From Bacillota bacterium (GTDB lineage: Bacteria > Bacillota > Sulfobacillia > Sulfobacillales > Sulfobacillaceae), in contig JAPNUR010000004.1 in NCBI GenBank assembly GCA_026627385.1, positions 62,001 to 126,000 of the forward strand: a stretch of DNA of 64,000 bases, in the 5' to 3' direction. Below the pieces are notes generated by a model, which worked only from the letters and a program-made list of their open reading frames with translations, searched no databases and was not told where the DNA came from. The first letter of the stretch is position 1, and each line of letters starts with the position of its first letter. Below, one piece after another: positions 1-8,698 of this stretch. The translations under genes and the position numbers were made by a program.

Positions 1-427
1 GCCAGGGGGCAATGATGGCGAGTTGCGGGTTCAGCGCCATGACGCCGACTTCAAAGCGCACCTGGTCGTTGCCTTTGCCGGTGGCCCCGTGGGCTACAGC
101 ATCGGCACCAAAGCGTTTGGCCCCTTCAACGAGCTTTTTGGCGATGAGGGGTCGGGCGATGGCGGTGCCCAGCAGGTAACGTCCCTCATAAAGCGCCTCC
201 GCAGCAACCATGGGGAAGGCGTACTCTTCCACAAATTCCCGACGGCAATCAGGGACCCAAATATCCGTGGCTCCCGAATCGATGGCTTTTTGGCGCAGCC
301 GCTCGAAGTCTTCATGCTGCCCGACGTTGACAGTGACGGCAAAGACTTCCGCATCGTAATGTTCCTTTAACCAGGGAATAATGACGGAGGTATCCAGTCC
401 TCCGGAGTAGGCTAAAGCAATGCGCAT
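1..427 (-). CDS. argG: Argininosuccinate synthase, N-terminal part (cut by window edge)
   Basis: Ligates citrulline and aspartate to argininosuccinate using ATP, the penultimate step of arginine synthesis. The visible 142 residues start [15 protein letters not shown], whose SGGxD-type loop is the ATP-pyrophosphatase motif of the family; further on are [13 protein letters not shown] and an LLGTAIARP stretch typical of ArgG. The C-terminal two thirds lie beyond the left edge. The ATG is preceded by a GGGAGGAT ribosome site that overlaps the end of argF, and only two bases separate the argF stop from this start, so the two are translated as one operon. Seen: motifs and spacing. Known: family function. 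Confidence 0.95.
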   Translation of the reverse strand, partial: MRIALAYSGGLDTSVIIPWLKEHYDAEVFAVTVNVGQHEDFERLRQKAIDSGATDIWVPDCRREFVEEYAFPMVAAEALYEGRYLLGTAIARPLIAKKLVEGAKRFGADAVAHGATGKGNDQVRFEVGVMALNPQLAIIAPW

Positions 428-429
428 GG

Positions 430-1410
430 TTATCCTCCCAGGACAGCCGAGCTATCGGCTAAGACGTGATATAGGACGCTCTTTTGCACCCAGAGGCGAT
501 TTTCTGCTTCGTCAAATACAACGGACTGCGGTCCCTCTAGGACTTCTTCCGTCACCTCCTCACCGCGGTGTGCCGGCAGGCAGTGCAGAAAAATCGCTTC
601 AGGCTTGGCTAAGGCCATCAGCTGCTGGTTTACCTGAAACGGTGCCATCAGTTCTTGCTTGACCTGCTTTAGGGCCGGGTCGTCCGCCATGGACATAAAG
701 ACGTCGGTTGCGATGACATCCGCTCCCGCCGCCGCGTCATGCGGGTTGTCGGTGATATGAATCCCAGCTCCCGTCAACTGTGCCTCTTGCCGTGCCCATT
801 GAACCACGTCAGCAGCAGGTTGAAAGTCCTTAGGCGTGGCAATCCAAACGTCCATGCCTAGTTTAGCACCCAGGACTAAGTAAGAGTTGGCCATATTGTT
901 GCCGTCGCCAAAGTAGGCCAACTTCAATCCGCTCATGTAGCCAAACTTTTCCCACACGGTCATCACGTCCGCAAGCACTTGAAAAGGATGCATGCGATTG
1001 GTTAACGCATTAAATACTGGACACGAGGCCCACTTGCGCCATTCCTGCAATGTTTCATGGTCCCGAACGCGCGCCACCACTCCCGACACATACCGCGAAA
1101 GGACACGCGCCGTGTCTTTGATGGGTTCTCCCCGCCCTAGCTGGCTTTGGTTCCATTCAAAGACGACAGCTGTGGCGCCCAAGCTTTCAATCGCGACTTG
1201 GAATGAGACACGGGTGCGTGTCGACGGAAGTTCAAAGATTAAGGCCACATGCTGACCTTCCAGAGCATGGCGGAACGAGGGCGAAAGCGGTTCCTGTTTC
1301 ATTACGCGCGCTGTGTACAAAACCCGCTGAATTTCTGCTGGCGACCATTCCATCAGCGAGAGAACCGACCGGTTCTTTAACGTTTCATTTAAGGCTAAGG
1401 TTTGCACCAT
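430..1410 (-). CDS. argF: Ornithine carbamoyltransferase
   Basis: Converts ornithine and carbamoyl phosphate to citrulline. The 326-residue protein has the carbamoyl-phosphate loop STRTR ([12 protein letters not shown]), the [11 protein letters not shown] stretch that replaces the usual HPxQ region, and the HCLPAHRG motif that carries the catalytic Cys for ornithine binding. I chose the ATG at 1410 ([11 protein letters not shown]) because a TGAGGAGGC ribosome site sits 7 bases upstream; an upstream in-frame ATG at 1449 would add 13 residues but overlaps the promoter. The gene is followed directly by argG and preceded by a promoter carrying an ARG box. Confidence 0.95.
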   Translation of the reverse strand: MVQTLALNETLKNRSVLSLMEWSPAEIQRVLYTARVMKQEPLSPSFRHALEGQHVALIFELPSTRTRVSFQVAIESLGATAVVFEWNQSQLGRGEPIKDTARVLSRYVSGVVARVRDHETLQEWRKWASCPVFNALTNRMHPFQVLADVMTVWEKFGYMSGLKLAYFGDGNNMANSYLVLGAKLGMDVWIATPKDFQPAADVVQWARQEAQLTGAGIHITDNPHDAAAGADVIATDVFMSMADDPALKQVKQELMAPFQVNQQLMALAKPEAIFLHCLPAHRGEEVTEEVLEGPQSVVFDEAENRLWVQKSVLYHVLADSSAVLGG

Positions 1411-1440
1411 CGTGATTGCCTCCTCACGCGATATGCGAAG

Positions 1441-1470
1441 ACTATACAATATGATGAATAACTATGCAAT
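1441..1470 (-). promoter_or_regulatory. argFG promoter with overlapping ARG box
   Basis: On the minus strand a -35-like TTGCAT (1464-1469) and a -10 TATAGT (1441-1446) are exactly 17 bases apart. Bases 1453-1470 read ATTGCATAGTTATTCATC, matching 15 of 18 positions of the ARG box consensus bound by ArgR-type repressors. The operator covers the -35 and most of the spacer, so arginine-loaded ArgR (gene adjacent) should block RNA polymerase. Confidence 0.75.
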
Positions 1471-1520
1471 AGGTTGATGATGGCATGCCGCGGCTACCCC
1501 TGACACTCCATGACGAGTGG

Positions 1521-1964
1521 TTAGGAGCCAATCTGGTTCTCGAGGTCTTGGGCAGCATGGTTATCGCTTAAAATGAAGAGAATGGTGTCATCTCCGGCTA
1601 TGGTGCCAAGCAGTCCGGGCACTTGCAAATTATCGAACAACCAGGCAATGGAATGCGCATGACCTGGCAAAACTTTAAGTACCACCAGATTTTGCGCCCG
1701 GGCCACCGATACGAACACCTCCAGCACGCGATGGCGCACTGCTTCCCAACTATGAATGGGAGGGGTCAGTGGCAAGGCATATTTGTAGCGCCCATGGGAG
1801 CCGATGACCTTGGTGAGTTGTAGTTCTTTAATATCGCGTGAAATCGTGGCCTGGGTGACACTGATTCCCTCGTCTTCCAAGCGATTTTGCAATTCCTCTT
1901 GGGTTTCAATCTCATATTGACTGACGATGGCCTTTATTCGAGCTAACCGCTCCTCTTTGGTCAT
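1521..1964 (-). CDS. argR: Arginine repressor ArgR/AhrC
   Basis: Arginine-sensing hexameric transcription factor. The N-terminal winged helix (about residues 1-70) contains QEELQNRLEDEGISVTQATI followed by SRDIKELQL, the family hallmark. The C-terminal half carries the GTIAGDDTILF stretch that forms the arginine-binding trimer interface (G-T-I-A-G-D-D-T). Length of about 147 residues is normal. The start is either ATG at 1964 or a TTG one codon upstream; neither has a strong ribosome site. It lies just upstream of argF on the same strand and probably controls it through the ARG box at 1453-1470. Confidence 0.95.
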   Translation of the reverse strand: MTKEERLARIKAIVSQYEIETQEELQNRLEDEGISVTQATISRDIKELQLTKVIGSHGRYKYALPLTPPIHSWEAVRHRVLEVFVSVARAQNLVVLKVLPGHAHSIAWLFDNLQVPGLLGTIAGDDTILFILSDNHAAQDLENQIGS

Positions 1965-2092
1965 CAAAGACTGGCGCCCCTTTTCTTGAAAAATGGGAGA
2001 GCTTGGTCGTTGTCTTTAGTATGCCAGATGCGCACCATTTCGACTACGGAAAACAGCGTGACGAGTCACTCATGCCCGCATGGGCCGTAAGA

Positions 2093-2107
2093 GACACAGT
2101 ATGTGTC
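2093..2107. repeat. Perfect short palindrome in the argR / reductase gap
   Basis: GACACA and TGTGTC are separated by three bases. It lies in the 478-base gap between argR (minus) and the ferredoxin reductase gene (plus). It is not an ARG box; it may be an operator or chance. Confidence 0.3.
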
Positions 2108-2287
2108 CATACCACCCAAGGCGCCAGCCATGAGCGACTCAACAGTGACTCGGCTTTCTCGTCGGATATGCGGTGAGTTAACTTGGATCTGAATTGGTGC
2201 TGAACGCGCACTGGCGACGACCTCGGCGGCGCTGTTAGCGTGACTGACTGTTTGATTACACCGCCGGAAAAGTTTTCTGAAAAGGTC

Positions 2288-2316
2288 TTTACATGACTCC
2301 GAAATAGTTTTAACAT
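2288..2316 (+). promoter_or_regulatory. Candidate promoter of the catabolic island
   Basis: TTTACA (2288-2293) and TAACAT (2311-2316) are separated by 17 bases, about 125 bases upstream of the reductase start. Just downstream at 2335-2349 is a perfect inverted repeat GATTA-N5-TAATC, placed where a repressor would block elongation or initiation. The rest of the gap (1968-2442) holds no gene I can support. Confidence 0.45.
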
Positions 2317-2442
2317 TTGGTTAGTTACCATAGCGATTATTAAGTAATCACGATTAGTTTCCGTTATCCCTGGTCGCCGTGCATGACTAGCCGCGGACGA
2401 GGGGCCGACACGCGTTTTCGTTGGTATAAGGGGTTGAAGCGG

Positions 2443-3654
2443 ATGTCGCCAAGACCTATTGTCATCGTGGGCGCCGGGCTGGCGGGGGCTAACGCGGCAG
2501 AAGCCCTTCGCCGTCAAGGATTTGAGGATGCCATCATTCTGATTGATCGCGACCTCGATGTACCCTATGACCGCCCTCCATTATCTAAGGAATTTCTCAC
2601 CGCTGATCATGAGCCCGTGGTGCGCCTCTGGGATGACGACCAACTCACCCGTCTCAGCGTGAAGCTGGAATTGGGTACCACCGTTTCCTCTGTGGATGTG
2701 GCGAGAAAGCGTGTCGTGACCACTGACGGACGGCAGTGGCATTATTGGAAGCTGCTACTGGCTACAGGCTCGGAAGCGCGCCGGTTAGACACAATCAAGG
2801 GCGCGCACTTGGGCAACGTCTATTATTTGCGCACCTTACAGGACGCGCGACAGTTAAAGCGAGCGATACAAGATGTAGAGCGCGTCGTCGTCATTGGCGC
2901 CGGCTTTATTGGTGCGGAAGTGGCGGCCTCATTGCGGCAAATTGGCAAATCTGTCGTGGTGGTTGAGATATTGCCGAGACCGTTTGAACGTTTATGGGGG
3001 ACCGAAGCCGCCGAGTATCTGATCTGGCTCCATCAACAACACGGTATCGAGTGGCGCCTAGGGCAGAAAGTGTTAGAGTTTTGGGGCGAGTCGCGGGTTA
3101 CCCATGTCAAAACGAGCGACACTGTGATTGAGTGTGATGCGGTGATCATTGGTACGGGTGCTGTGCCCGCAGCCCCAGTTGCGCCTGGCCATTTCGAGAA
3201 GGGGTATGTTGTTAACGAGTTTGGCCAAACCAACATTCCTGACGTGTACGCAGCCGGCGACTGCACCACATGGCCGTACCATGGGCACGCGATTCACGTA
3301 GAACACTGGGATCACGCGAAAAATCATGGGCGAATGGCTGCCGAAAACATGATTGGGTCGACTCCCAGGCCATATCGCAACGTACCGTACTTTTGGTCCG
3401 ACCAGTATGATACGCGGTTACAGTATCTCGGCTATGCCCCAGAGTGGGATTTCGAGGTCATCCGCGGGGAGCCTCAGGGTGGTGCGGGCGCCATCTTTTA
3501 TGTCAAAGAGGGGAGGGTGATGGCAGGACTTTTCATTAATCAGTCCAAAGGGATTCTGGCTGCCCGGCGGATCATTGACCGCCAGGCTGTCGTCCCACCG
3601 GAGCGGCTGGGCGATCCCTCAATACCGTTAAACGAAGTCACTTGCGAGAAATGA
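2443..3654 (+). CDS. FAD-dependent ferredoxin reductase (BphA4/rhodocoxin-reductase type)
   Basis: Passes electrons from NAD(P)H through FAD to a small ferredoxin. Residues about 6-30 form the FAD-binding GxGxxG (VGAGLAGANAAEALR), residues about 145-175 the NAD-binding GxGxxG (VIGAGFIGAEVAASL), and YAAGDCT is the second FAD contact; 403 residues is normal. The ATG at 2443 follows an AAGGGG site; a longer frame from 2383 adds an unlikely Arg-rich leader. It heads the island, and the Rieske ferredoxin gene 1.2 kb downstream is its likely partner, supplying the two Rieske oxygenases. Seen: motifs. Inferred: the electron chain. Confidence 0.88.
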   Translation: MSPRPIVIVGAGLAGANAAEALRRQGFEDAIILIDRDLDVPYDRPPLSKEFLTADHEPVVRLWDDDQLTRLSVKLELGTTVSSVDVARKRVVTTDGRQWHYWKLLLATGSEARRLDTIKGAHLGNVYYLRTLQDARQLKRAIQDVERVVVIGAGFIGAEVAASLRQIGKSVVVVEILPRPFERLWGTEAAEYLIWLHQQHGIEWRLGQKVLEFWGESRVTHVKTSDTVIECDAVIIGTGAVPAAPVAPGHFEKGYVVNEFGQTNIPDVYAAGDCTTWPYHGHAIHVEHWDHAKNHGRMAAENMIGSTPRPYRNVPYFWSDQYDTRLQYLGYAPEWDFEVIRGEPQGGAGAIFYVKEGRVMAGLFINQSKGILAARRIIDRQAVVPPERLGDPSIPLNEVTCEK

Positions 3655-3680
3655 GGCGCATGCAAGAGAGGAGGAAAACG

Positions 3681-4793
3681 GTGGAAAGTTGGGTCATGTC
3701 CGAGGGGGCTGTGGCGTCGTCGGAGGTTGATACCGAGGACGCACTCATCAGTCGGTTGAAAGGTGAGATGATTAGCTTATATGCAGCCTTAGGTAAAAAG
3801 CCTCTCGCTCTCGAAGATGCAACACGGTATGTGATCTACACGGTACCTGGCGGACTCGATCACCGATCATGGTCATGTCAAATAGACCTTAAGGTGGGCC
3901 ACACGCTGTTGGGTGTGCTGCGGACGCCGACGCCTATTGTGCCCTTAGAGGCAAAGGCTGAGCGCCTTCTCAATCAATTGTTGCTGATTCTCTGCCAATT
4001 AGACCAGTGGACCCGAGGGAAAAGTGAACGGTATGGATTATTGATGGAACGGGTGCTGTTTGAGGGCTGGACCTCGGCGATGCATGCGCTCTTTGCGGAC
4101 GAAGGCATGAAGCCTTATGGCCGCCCAATGGTTCTTATGGGCACGAGCACGGCGACCCCAGAACCTTCGTTGCGGCTTATTCAAGGGCTTCGGCAGTTTG
4201 TCTTGGCGCGCCTTTGGCGCTACGAACACGACATGCCCTTTGTGGTGTGTCGCCCTAACGCCATCTTCTCGGTTTTGGTAAAGACTGATATGTCGGAAGT
4301 TGCGGCCTTGGGCGCAGAAGTGACGGAGGCATGGTATAGAGCTTATGGCGAGCGGTTGTGCACGGTCATAGTGCCGATACAAACCCTAGCGGAGGTAAAG
4401 CCAGCGGTTTCGACGGTGAACATGACATTGCTGAGGGCCCGGGAACGCGGTGCGGGCGGAGTGATTATCCCAGATTCCAAAAACCTCGTGCAATATCTGC
4501 AAAACCTGGGGCGCGATGAAATGATACATTTTAGCCTCGATATCCTGCGCCCTTTATTGAACCACGAAAATCAAATCTTGTTAGAAACGCTAAAGGTGTA
4601 TCTCCAGGAAGGGCACAGCGTAACCAAGGCGGCGCAGCTCCTCCACGTGCATCGCAATACTGTCATTTATCGGATTGGTCAGGCCGAAAAATTATTAGGC
4701 TTGCAGCTAAAAAATATCGATGATCTGACGACACTATGGGTGGCGATGCGTGGCTATGAGATGGTGAGCGCGAATCAAAAGGCCGAGTTCTAG
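3681..4793 (+). CDS. PucR/CdaR-family transcriptional regulator
   Basis: The 370-residue protein ends in a PucR-type helix-turn-helix: after LLETLKVYLQEGHSV comes TKAAQLLHVHRNTVIYRIGQ, the classic VHRNTxxYR recognition helix of this family, known from purine, sugar-diacid and other catabolic operons. The N-terminal 280 residues match no sensor domain I recognise. The GTG at 3681 is chosen because GAGAGGAGG lies 7 bases upstream; the frame is open from 3642, overlapping the reductase stop. Its position between reductase and ferredoxin suggests it activates the island in response to the substrate (inference). Confidence 0.82.
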   Translation: MESWVMSEGAVASSEVDTEDALISRLKGEMISLYAALGKKPLALEDATRYVIYTVPGGLDHRSWSCQIDLKVGHTLLGVLRTPTPIVPLEAKAERLLNQLLLILCQLDQWTRGKSERYGLLMERVLFEGWTSAMHALFADEGMKPYGRPMVLMGTSTATPEPSLRLIQGLRQFVLARLWRYEHDMPFVVCRPNAIFSVLVKTDMSEVAALGAEVTEAWYRAYGERLCTVIVPIQTLAEVKPAVSTVNMTLLRARERGAGGVIIPDSKNLVQYLQNLGRDEMIHFSLDILRPLLNHENQILLETLKVYLQEGHSVTKAAQLLHVHRNTVIYRIGQAEKLLGLQLKNIDDLTTLWVAMRGYEMVSANQKAEF

Positions 4794-4813
4794 CTTAGGG
4801 TGGGGCGAGATGA

Positions 4814-5146
4814 ATGGCAGAACACTTCAAGGTTGATGACCACTTTGTGATGGCAGGATATTCGCGCGAACTCGGTGACGGGGAGTTCATGACCGCGATG
4901 GTGGGGAACGACCCCGTATTGGTGGCGCGGCTTGACGACAAACTCTATGCGGTGAGTGGCATTTGCACGCATGCCTTTTCGGAATTAGCGGATGGAGAAC
5001 TTGAAGGGACGCGGCTATACTGCGCACTGCATTTTGCCTGTTTTGACATCCGCACTGGTCAAGTGTTGGAGGGCCCGGCCGAAAAGCCCTTGAAGACCTA
5101 TGAGGTCATCGAGTCAGATGGCCAAATCTGGATTCAGAAAGCCTAG
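4814..5146 (+). CDS. Rieske-type [2Fe-2S] ferredoxin
   Basis: Small soluble electron carrier of 110 residues. Cluster ligands are visible as C51-x-H53 (GICTHAF) and C70-x2-H73 (YCALHFACF), the spacing of BphA3/NdoA-type ferredoxins. It follows the PucR gene by 20 bases and a GGTGGGG ribosome site. It probably accepts electrons from the reductase encoded at 2443 and donates them to the Rieske oxygenases at 6243 and 7505, making a three-component oxygenase system. Confidence 0.92.
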   Translation: MAEHFKVDDHFVMAGYSRELGDGEFMTAMVGNDPVLVARLDDKLYAVSGICTHAFSELADGELEGTRLYCALHFACFDIRTGQVLEGPAEKPLKTYEVIESDGQIWIQKA

Positions 5147-5352
5147 CAAAGCCACGACAGTGGATGGCACCACCTGGCCATCTTGCTTGGTTGTCAAGAT
5201 GCGGGGTCATGAACTAGAATGGGGGGCACAATCGGCAGAACGGCGCGAAACCGGCGGCTCTTCTTGGCGTGTCGGTTGTCAAGCCACGGTATAGTGTATG
5301 GGGTGAGAACTGTCCCGCCCTATGGGAAGGACATCAAGGTGAAAGGGTAGTC

Positions 5353-6057
5353 ATGACTAATCGCGACCTTCAAAAAGCGCGTATTCGCCGATATTTCATC
5401 GAGGCTGCACGCCAGATCATAGAAAGAGACGGCATTCAAGGCGTGACCATCCGCAAGGTGGCGGACATTGCAGGGTACAACAGTGCGACGCTGTACAATT
5501 ATTTTCCTGACTTGTCCCATCTCATTTTTTTTGCAGCCATGACCTTTGTCAAACAATACACCGATGACTTGCCCCACTACATTGCCCAGGCGAATAATGC
5601 GCTCGACGAATACCTGTTGATTTGGGAATGCTTTTGTAAGCATTCCTTTTCCCAGCCGGAAATTTACCACGCGTTATTCGAGGCTAATTTAGGCCCGCTA
5701 CCGGAGGACATGGTCAACAGTTATTATCGCTTGTGGCCCGAAGACCTCGAAAACGTGCCCAAGGAATTATTGCCTATGGTGCTGGAGTCCAACCTGTCGA
5801 AGCGTGCAGAGATCTCATTAAAAAAATGTGTCGATGAAGGTTTCGTTAAGGCTGAGCTTGTTCCCGAAGTCAACGAACTGGTGGTAACCATTTATCGCGG
5901 GATGTTTTCGTTGTTTTTCAATAATCGGACCAAGTACACCGTGGCCGAAGCCACGGCTAAAACCTGTCAGTACATTCGCGCAGTGATTGTTCGCAGTGCC
6001 GAGCTCTTTTCCCGGCCGTCAATTGTCCCCATGGGGTGGCCGCCTTCCCAAGCATAA
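5353..6057 (+). CDS. TetR-family transcriptional regulator
   Basis: The N-terminal domain (about residues 8-55) is a TetR helix-turn-helix: ARQIIERDGIQGVTIRKVAD followed by IAGYNSATLYNYFPDLSHL. The remaining 180 residues form an unassigned ligand-binding domain. The ATG at 5353 is preceded by AAAGGG; an in-frame extension to 5269 is unlikely because it lacks a ribosome site and precedes the conserved fold. It lies just upstream of the first Rieske oxygenase; a TATAAT at 6184-6189 in that gap, without a convincing -35, may be its target promoter. Confidence 0.88.
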   Translation: MTNRDLQKARIRRYFIEAARQIIERDGIQGVTIRKVADIAGYNSATLYNYFPDLSHLIFFAAMTFVKQYTDDLPHYIAQANNALDEYLLIWECFCKHSFSQPEIYHALFEANLGPLPEDMVNSYYRLWPEDLENVPKELLPMVLESNLSKRAEISLKKCVDEGFVKAELVPEVNELVVTIYRGMFSLFFNNRTKYTVAEATAKTCQYIRAVIVRSAELFSRPSIVPMGWPPSQA

Positions 6058-6242
6058 TGGACGACCCGTGGATCATGCCTTCCGATGAACGCCGAAAGTC
6101 CTTCTAAGCTAGAACCCTGCACAAAACGGGTCTGTTACACACAAATATTTTGAATAGATGCGAAAGACGTTCAGAGCGGCTTATATAATGGCCAAAAATG
6201 CTGTTCTTGGATGATGTAAGCCAAGGGAGGGCATAAAGGGTA

Positions 6243-7400
6243 ATGAAGCTAATTGAAGGCGGTTGGCCAGCCGAAGCGACGGTCAAGTCTACGCTGCCCG
6301 GTGCCAGTTACTACGATGCTGGGTACTTTCAACAGGAAATGCGAGAAATCTGGTTGAAAAGTTGGCTCTTAGCGGGTCGGGTTGAAGAGATTGCACAGGT
6401 TGGCGATTATATAACCCGCGACTTAGAGCGTGAAAGCATCATTTGCGTGCGCGGGCAGGATGGAGCCATTCATGCGTATGCCAATGTCTGCCGACACCGG
6501 GGTTCGAGGATTTGCGTGGAGGATCATGGACACGCGAATAACCACATGCTTTTTTGCCCTTATCACAGTTGGGGATACCACATTGATGATGGGGCTTTAG
6601 TGCGGACTCCTAACATTCCCGATGACATGGACGGTTTTGACCGGCGCAATTATCCCTTGCAACGCTTGAAGGTGGCAGTGTGGCAAGGATTTATCTGGGT
6701 GAATTTTGACGTGGAGGCCCCGAGCCTTGAGGAATGGCTGGGTTTACCGGAAACGTTTTCCCCGTACTACCGCTATCATCTCGATGAACTGGCGGTGGGC
6801 GCGCAAAAGACGTACTTCGTTCACGCGAATTGGAAGCTCATCATGGAGAATGCCTTAGAATGCTATCATTGCTCGACCATCCATCCCGAGCTCAGCCGTT
6901 GTACCCCGCCCACCTTGCCCCGGCATTGGATTCACGAGGTGGTGCCGGAAACTAAGGTTGTCAAGCATGCGGGAGCGATGGACTTGGCCGCCGGGTTTGA
7001 GCGCCTCGGAATTACTGGGGTGCCCGAGCGCCCGCTGTTTAGCCACGTGACGGGGGGCGATGCGCACCGTGTCTTTTATTTCTTTATCTTTCCCCATGTG
7101 TTTGTGGCATTAGCATCAGACTATGTCTTCTTTTTCACCCTGTGGCCGCACCAACCGGATCTGACGGTCACCCGCGGATATTGGCTCTTCGAACCGGCGG
7201 TGCTGGATAGCCCGGCATATGGGATCGATGATGCAGTAGCATTTTGGGATATTACCAACCAACAAGACTGGATTGCGAGCGAGCGCGTGCAAAAGGGGAA
7301 TGAATCGCGCGCTTACGCGAACGGCGGCGTGCTGATCCCCAACGATTGGCGAGTGGCCAAGTTCAAAAAGTATGTGGAGGACGCCCTCAACGGTGTTTAA
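6243..7400 (+). CDS. Rieske oxygenase alpha subunit 1 (carnitine/betaine-demethylase-like)
   Basis: A 385-residue Rieske non-heme iron oxygenase. The Rieske cluster ligands are C83, H85, C105 and H108 (CRHRGS...CPYHSWGY). The catalytic iron site shows N196-WK and H209/H214 in ECYHCSTIH, with D336 in FWDITNQQDW a candidate third ligand. The full-length single-chain type without a neighbouring beta subunit resembles the GbcA/CntA/stachydrine-demethylase branch, which hydroxylates an N-methyl group and releases formaldehyde. An AAAGGG site precedes the ATG. Downstream a close paralogue follows. The substrate is inferred only from context. Confidence 0.85.
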   Translation: MKLIEGGWPAEATVKSTLPGASYYDAGYFQQEMREIWLKSWLLAGRVEEIAQVGDYITRDLERESIICVRGQDGAIHAYANVCRHRGSRICVEDHGHANNHMLFCPYHSWGYHIDDGALVRTPNIPDDMDGFDRRNYPLQRLKVAVWQGFIWVNFDVEAPSLEEWLGLPETFSPYYRYHLDELAVGAQKTYFVHANWKLIMENALECYHCSTIHPELSRCTPPTLPRHWIHEVVPETKVVKHAGAMDLAAGFERLGITGVPERPLFSHVTGGDAHRVFYFFIFPHVFVALASDYVFFFTLWPHQPDLTVTRGYWLFEPAVLDSPAYGIDDAVAFWDITNQQDWIASERVQKGNESRAYANGGVLIPNDWRVAKFKKYVEDALNGV

Positions 7401-7504
7401 GATAGCAGTGCTGACTGGTTGTGGAAGAATATGTAAGTCCCCTATCGTGGATGCAAGCATTGCTAAAGGCGTGAAATGGGTGGCTGGCGAAGGGAGCGAA
7501 GCGA

Positions 7505-8671
7505 ATGAAATTGGTGGACAACGCGAATCTAGAGGGGCGCGCCATCCAAACCCTTCCCGGTTTCGCGTATTATAGCCCCGAACAATTCCAACGAGAGCTT
7601 GAGCGCATCTGGCAAAAGAAGTGGCTCTGCGCGGGAAGGGAAGAGGAGTTGCCGCGCGTTGGTGATTTCTTTACGCGCCAAATTGGTGAGGAAAGTTTGC
7701 TGTTTGTGCGTGGAGAAGATCATCAGGTTCACGGTTTTTACAATACTTGTCGCCACCGCGGGTCCCGGCTCATCGTAGCGGCCGAGGGGCATCTGCGTCA
7801 GGGGGCGATTACCTGCCCTTATCACAGCTGGCAATATTGTGTGACCGACGGTCGGCTCTTGTCGGCTCCCCATTTCCCCGACCAGTTGGAAGGGTTTGAC
7901 CGCACGCGCTATCCCCTGATGAGTTTTCCGACCAGAAGCTGGCAAGGATTTATTTGGTTTTCCTTAGACGACCAAGCGCCCTATGAGGCGTTGCCGGATG
8001 AGTTGGGTTACTACGAAAAATATCATTTGGCGGATTTAACATCAGGCCACAGGCTGACCTACGAAGTGAACGCCAACTGGAAGCTGATTATGGAAAACAG
8101 CATTGAGTGTTACCACTGCACCACGATTCACCCGCAACTCTCCCGGGCCACACCCCCCCAGAATCCCTGGTGGTGGAATGATAGTGCGCCGGCATCGCCT
8201 GACTTTATGGATGTGGGGGGCATGACGCTGGCGGCCAATTTTGAACGCGCGAGTCTGACAGGAGAGGCGCGCCGTCCCCGTTTTGCCGACCTTACGGATG
8301 ATGATGCGCGCGCCGTCTATTACTTCTCCCTGTTGCCGCATACGCTGTTTGGCTTGGCGGCGGATTATGTGTTTTGCTTTACCCTGTGGCCCATTCATGT
8401 CGAAAAGACGCTTGTTCGTGCGTATTGGCTAGCCGATCCCGCGGTGTTAACAGACGAACACGCGTTGGACGATGCCTTTGCGTTTTGGGATATCACCAAT
8501 AAACAAGATTGGGCAGCCATCGAACTGACTCAACTCGGGGTCAAATCCCGGGCCTTTCGCGACGGCGGGGTGGTCGGCCTTGAAGATCACTTGGTCGGGC
8601 GATTTGTCGACTATATTCGAGCCCACACGTTGAATGACTCCGCGGAAAGCTCCTCGCGCGGCGGCCGTTAA
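7505..8671 (+). CDS. Rieske oxygenase alpha subunit 2 (paralogue of the preceding gene)
   Basis: A 388-residue Rieske oxygenase sharing the whole layout of its neighbour: Rieske ligands C82, H84, C104, H107; NWKLIMEN; catalytic H204 and H209 in ECYHCTTIH; and a late FWDITNKQDW. The pair clearly arose by duplication, but the region after the second iron ligand (WWWNDSAPASPD in this copy) differs, which may change substrate choice. No beta subunit gene is present. The ATG follows GAAGGGAGCGAAGCGA. Either the two act on successive methylated intermediates or form a mixed trimer; sequence alone cannot decide. Confidence 0.85.
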   Translation: MKLVDNANLEGRAIQTLPGFAYYSPEQFQRELERIWQKKWLCAGREEELPRVGDFFTRQIGEESLLFVRGEDHQVHGFYNTCRHRGSRLIVAAEGHLRQGAITCPYHSWQYCVTDGRLLSAPHFPDQLEGFDRTRYPLMSFPTRSWQGFIWFSLDDQAPYEALPDELGYYEKYHLADLTSGHRLTYEVNANWKLIMENSIECYHCTTIHPQLSRATPPQNPWWWNDSAPASPDFMDVGGMTLAANFERASLTGEARRPRFADLTDDDARAVYYFSLLPHTLFGLAADYVFCFTLWPIHVEKTLVRAYWLADPAVLTDEHALDDAFAFWDITNKQDWAAIELTQLGVKSRAFRDGGVVGLEDHLVGRFVDYIRAHTLNDSAESSSRGGR

Positions 8672-8698
8672 TCATATTGTGATAGGAAGGCGAGACCC

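Noticed and set aside
2044-2517. 157-codon minus-strand frame between argR and the reductase gene
   Set aside because: It overlaps the clear start of the reductase and lacks any motif or ribosome site.
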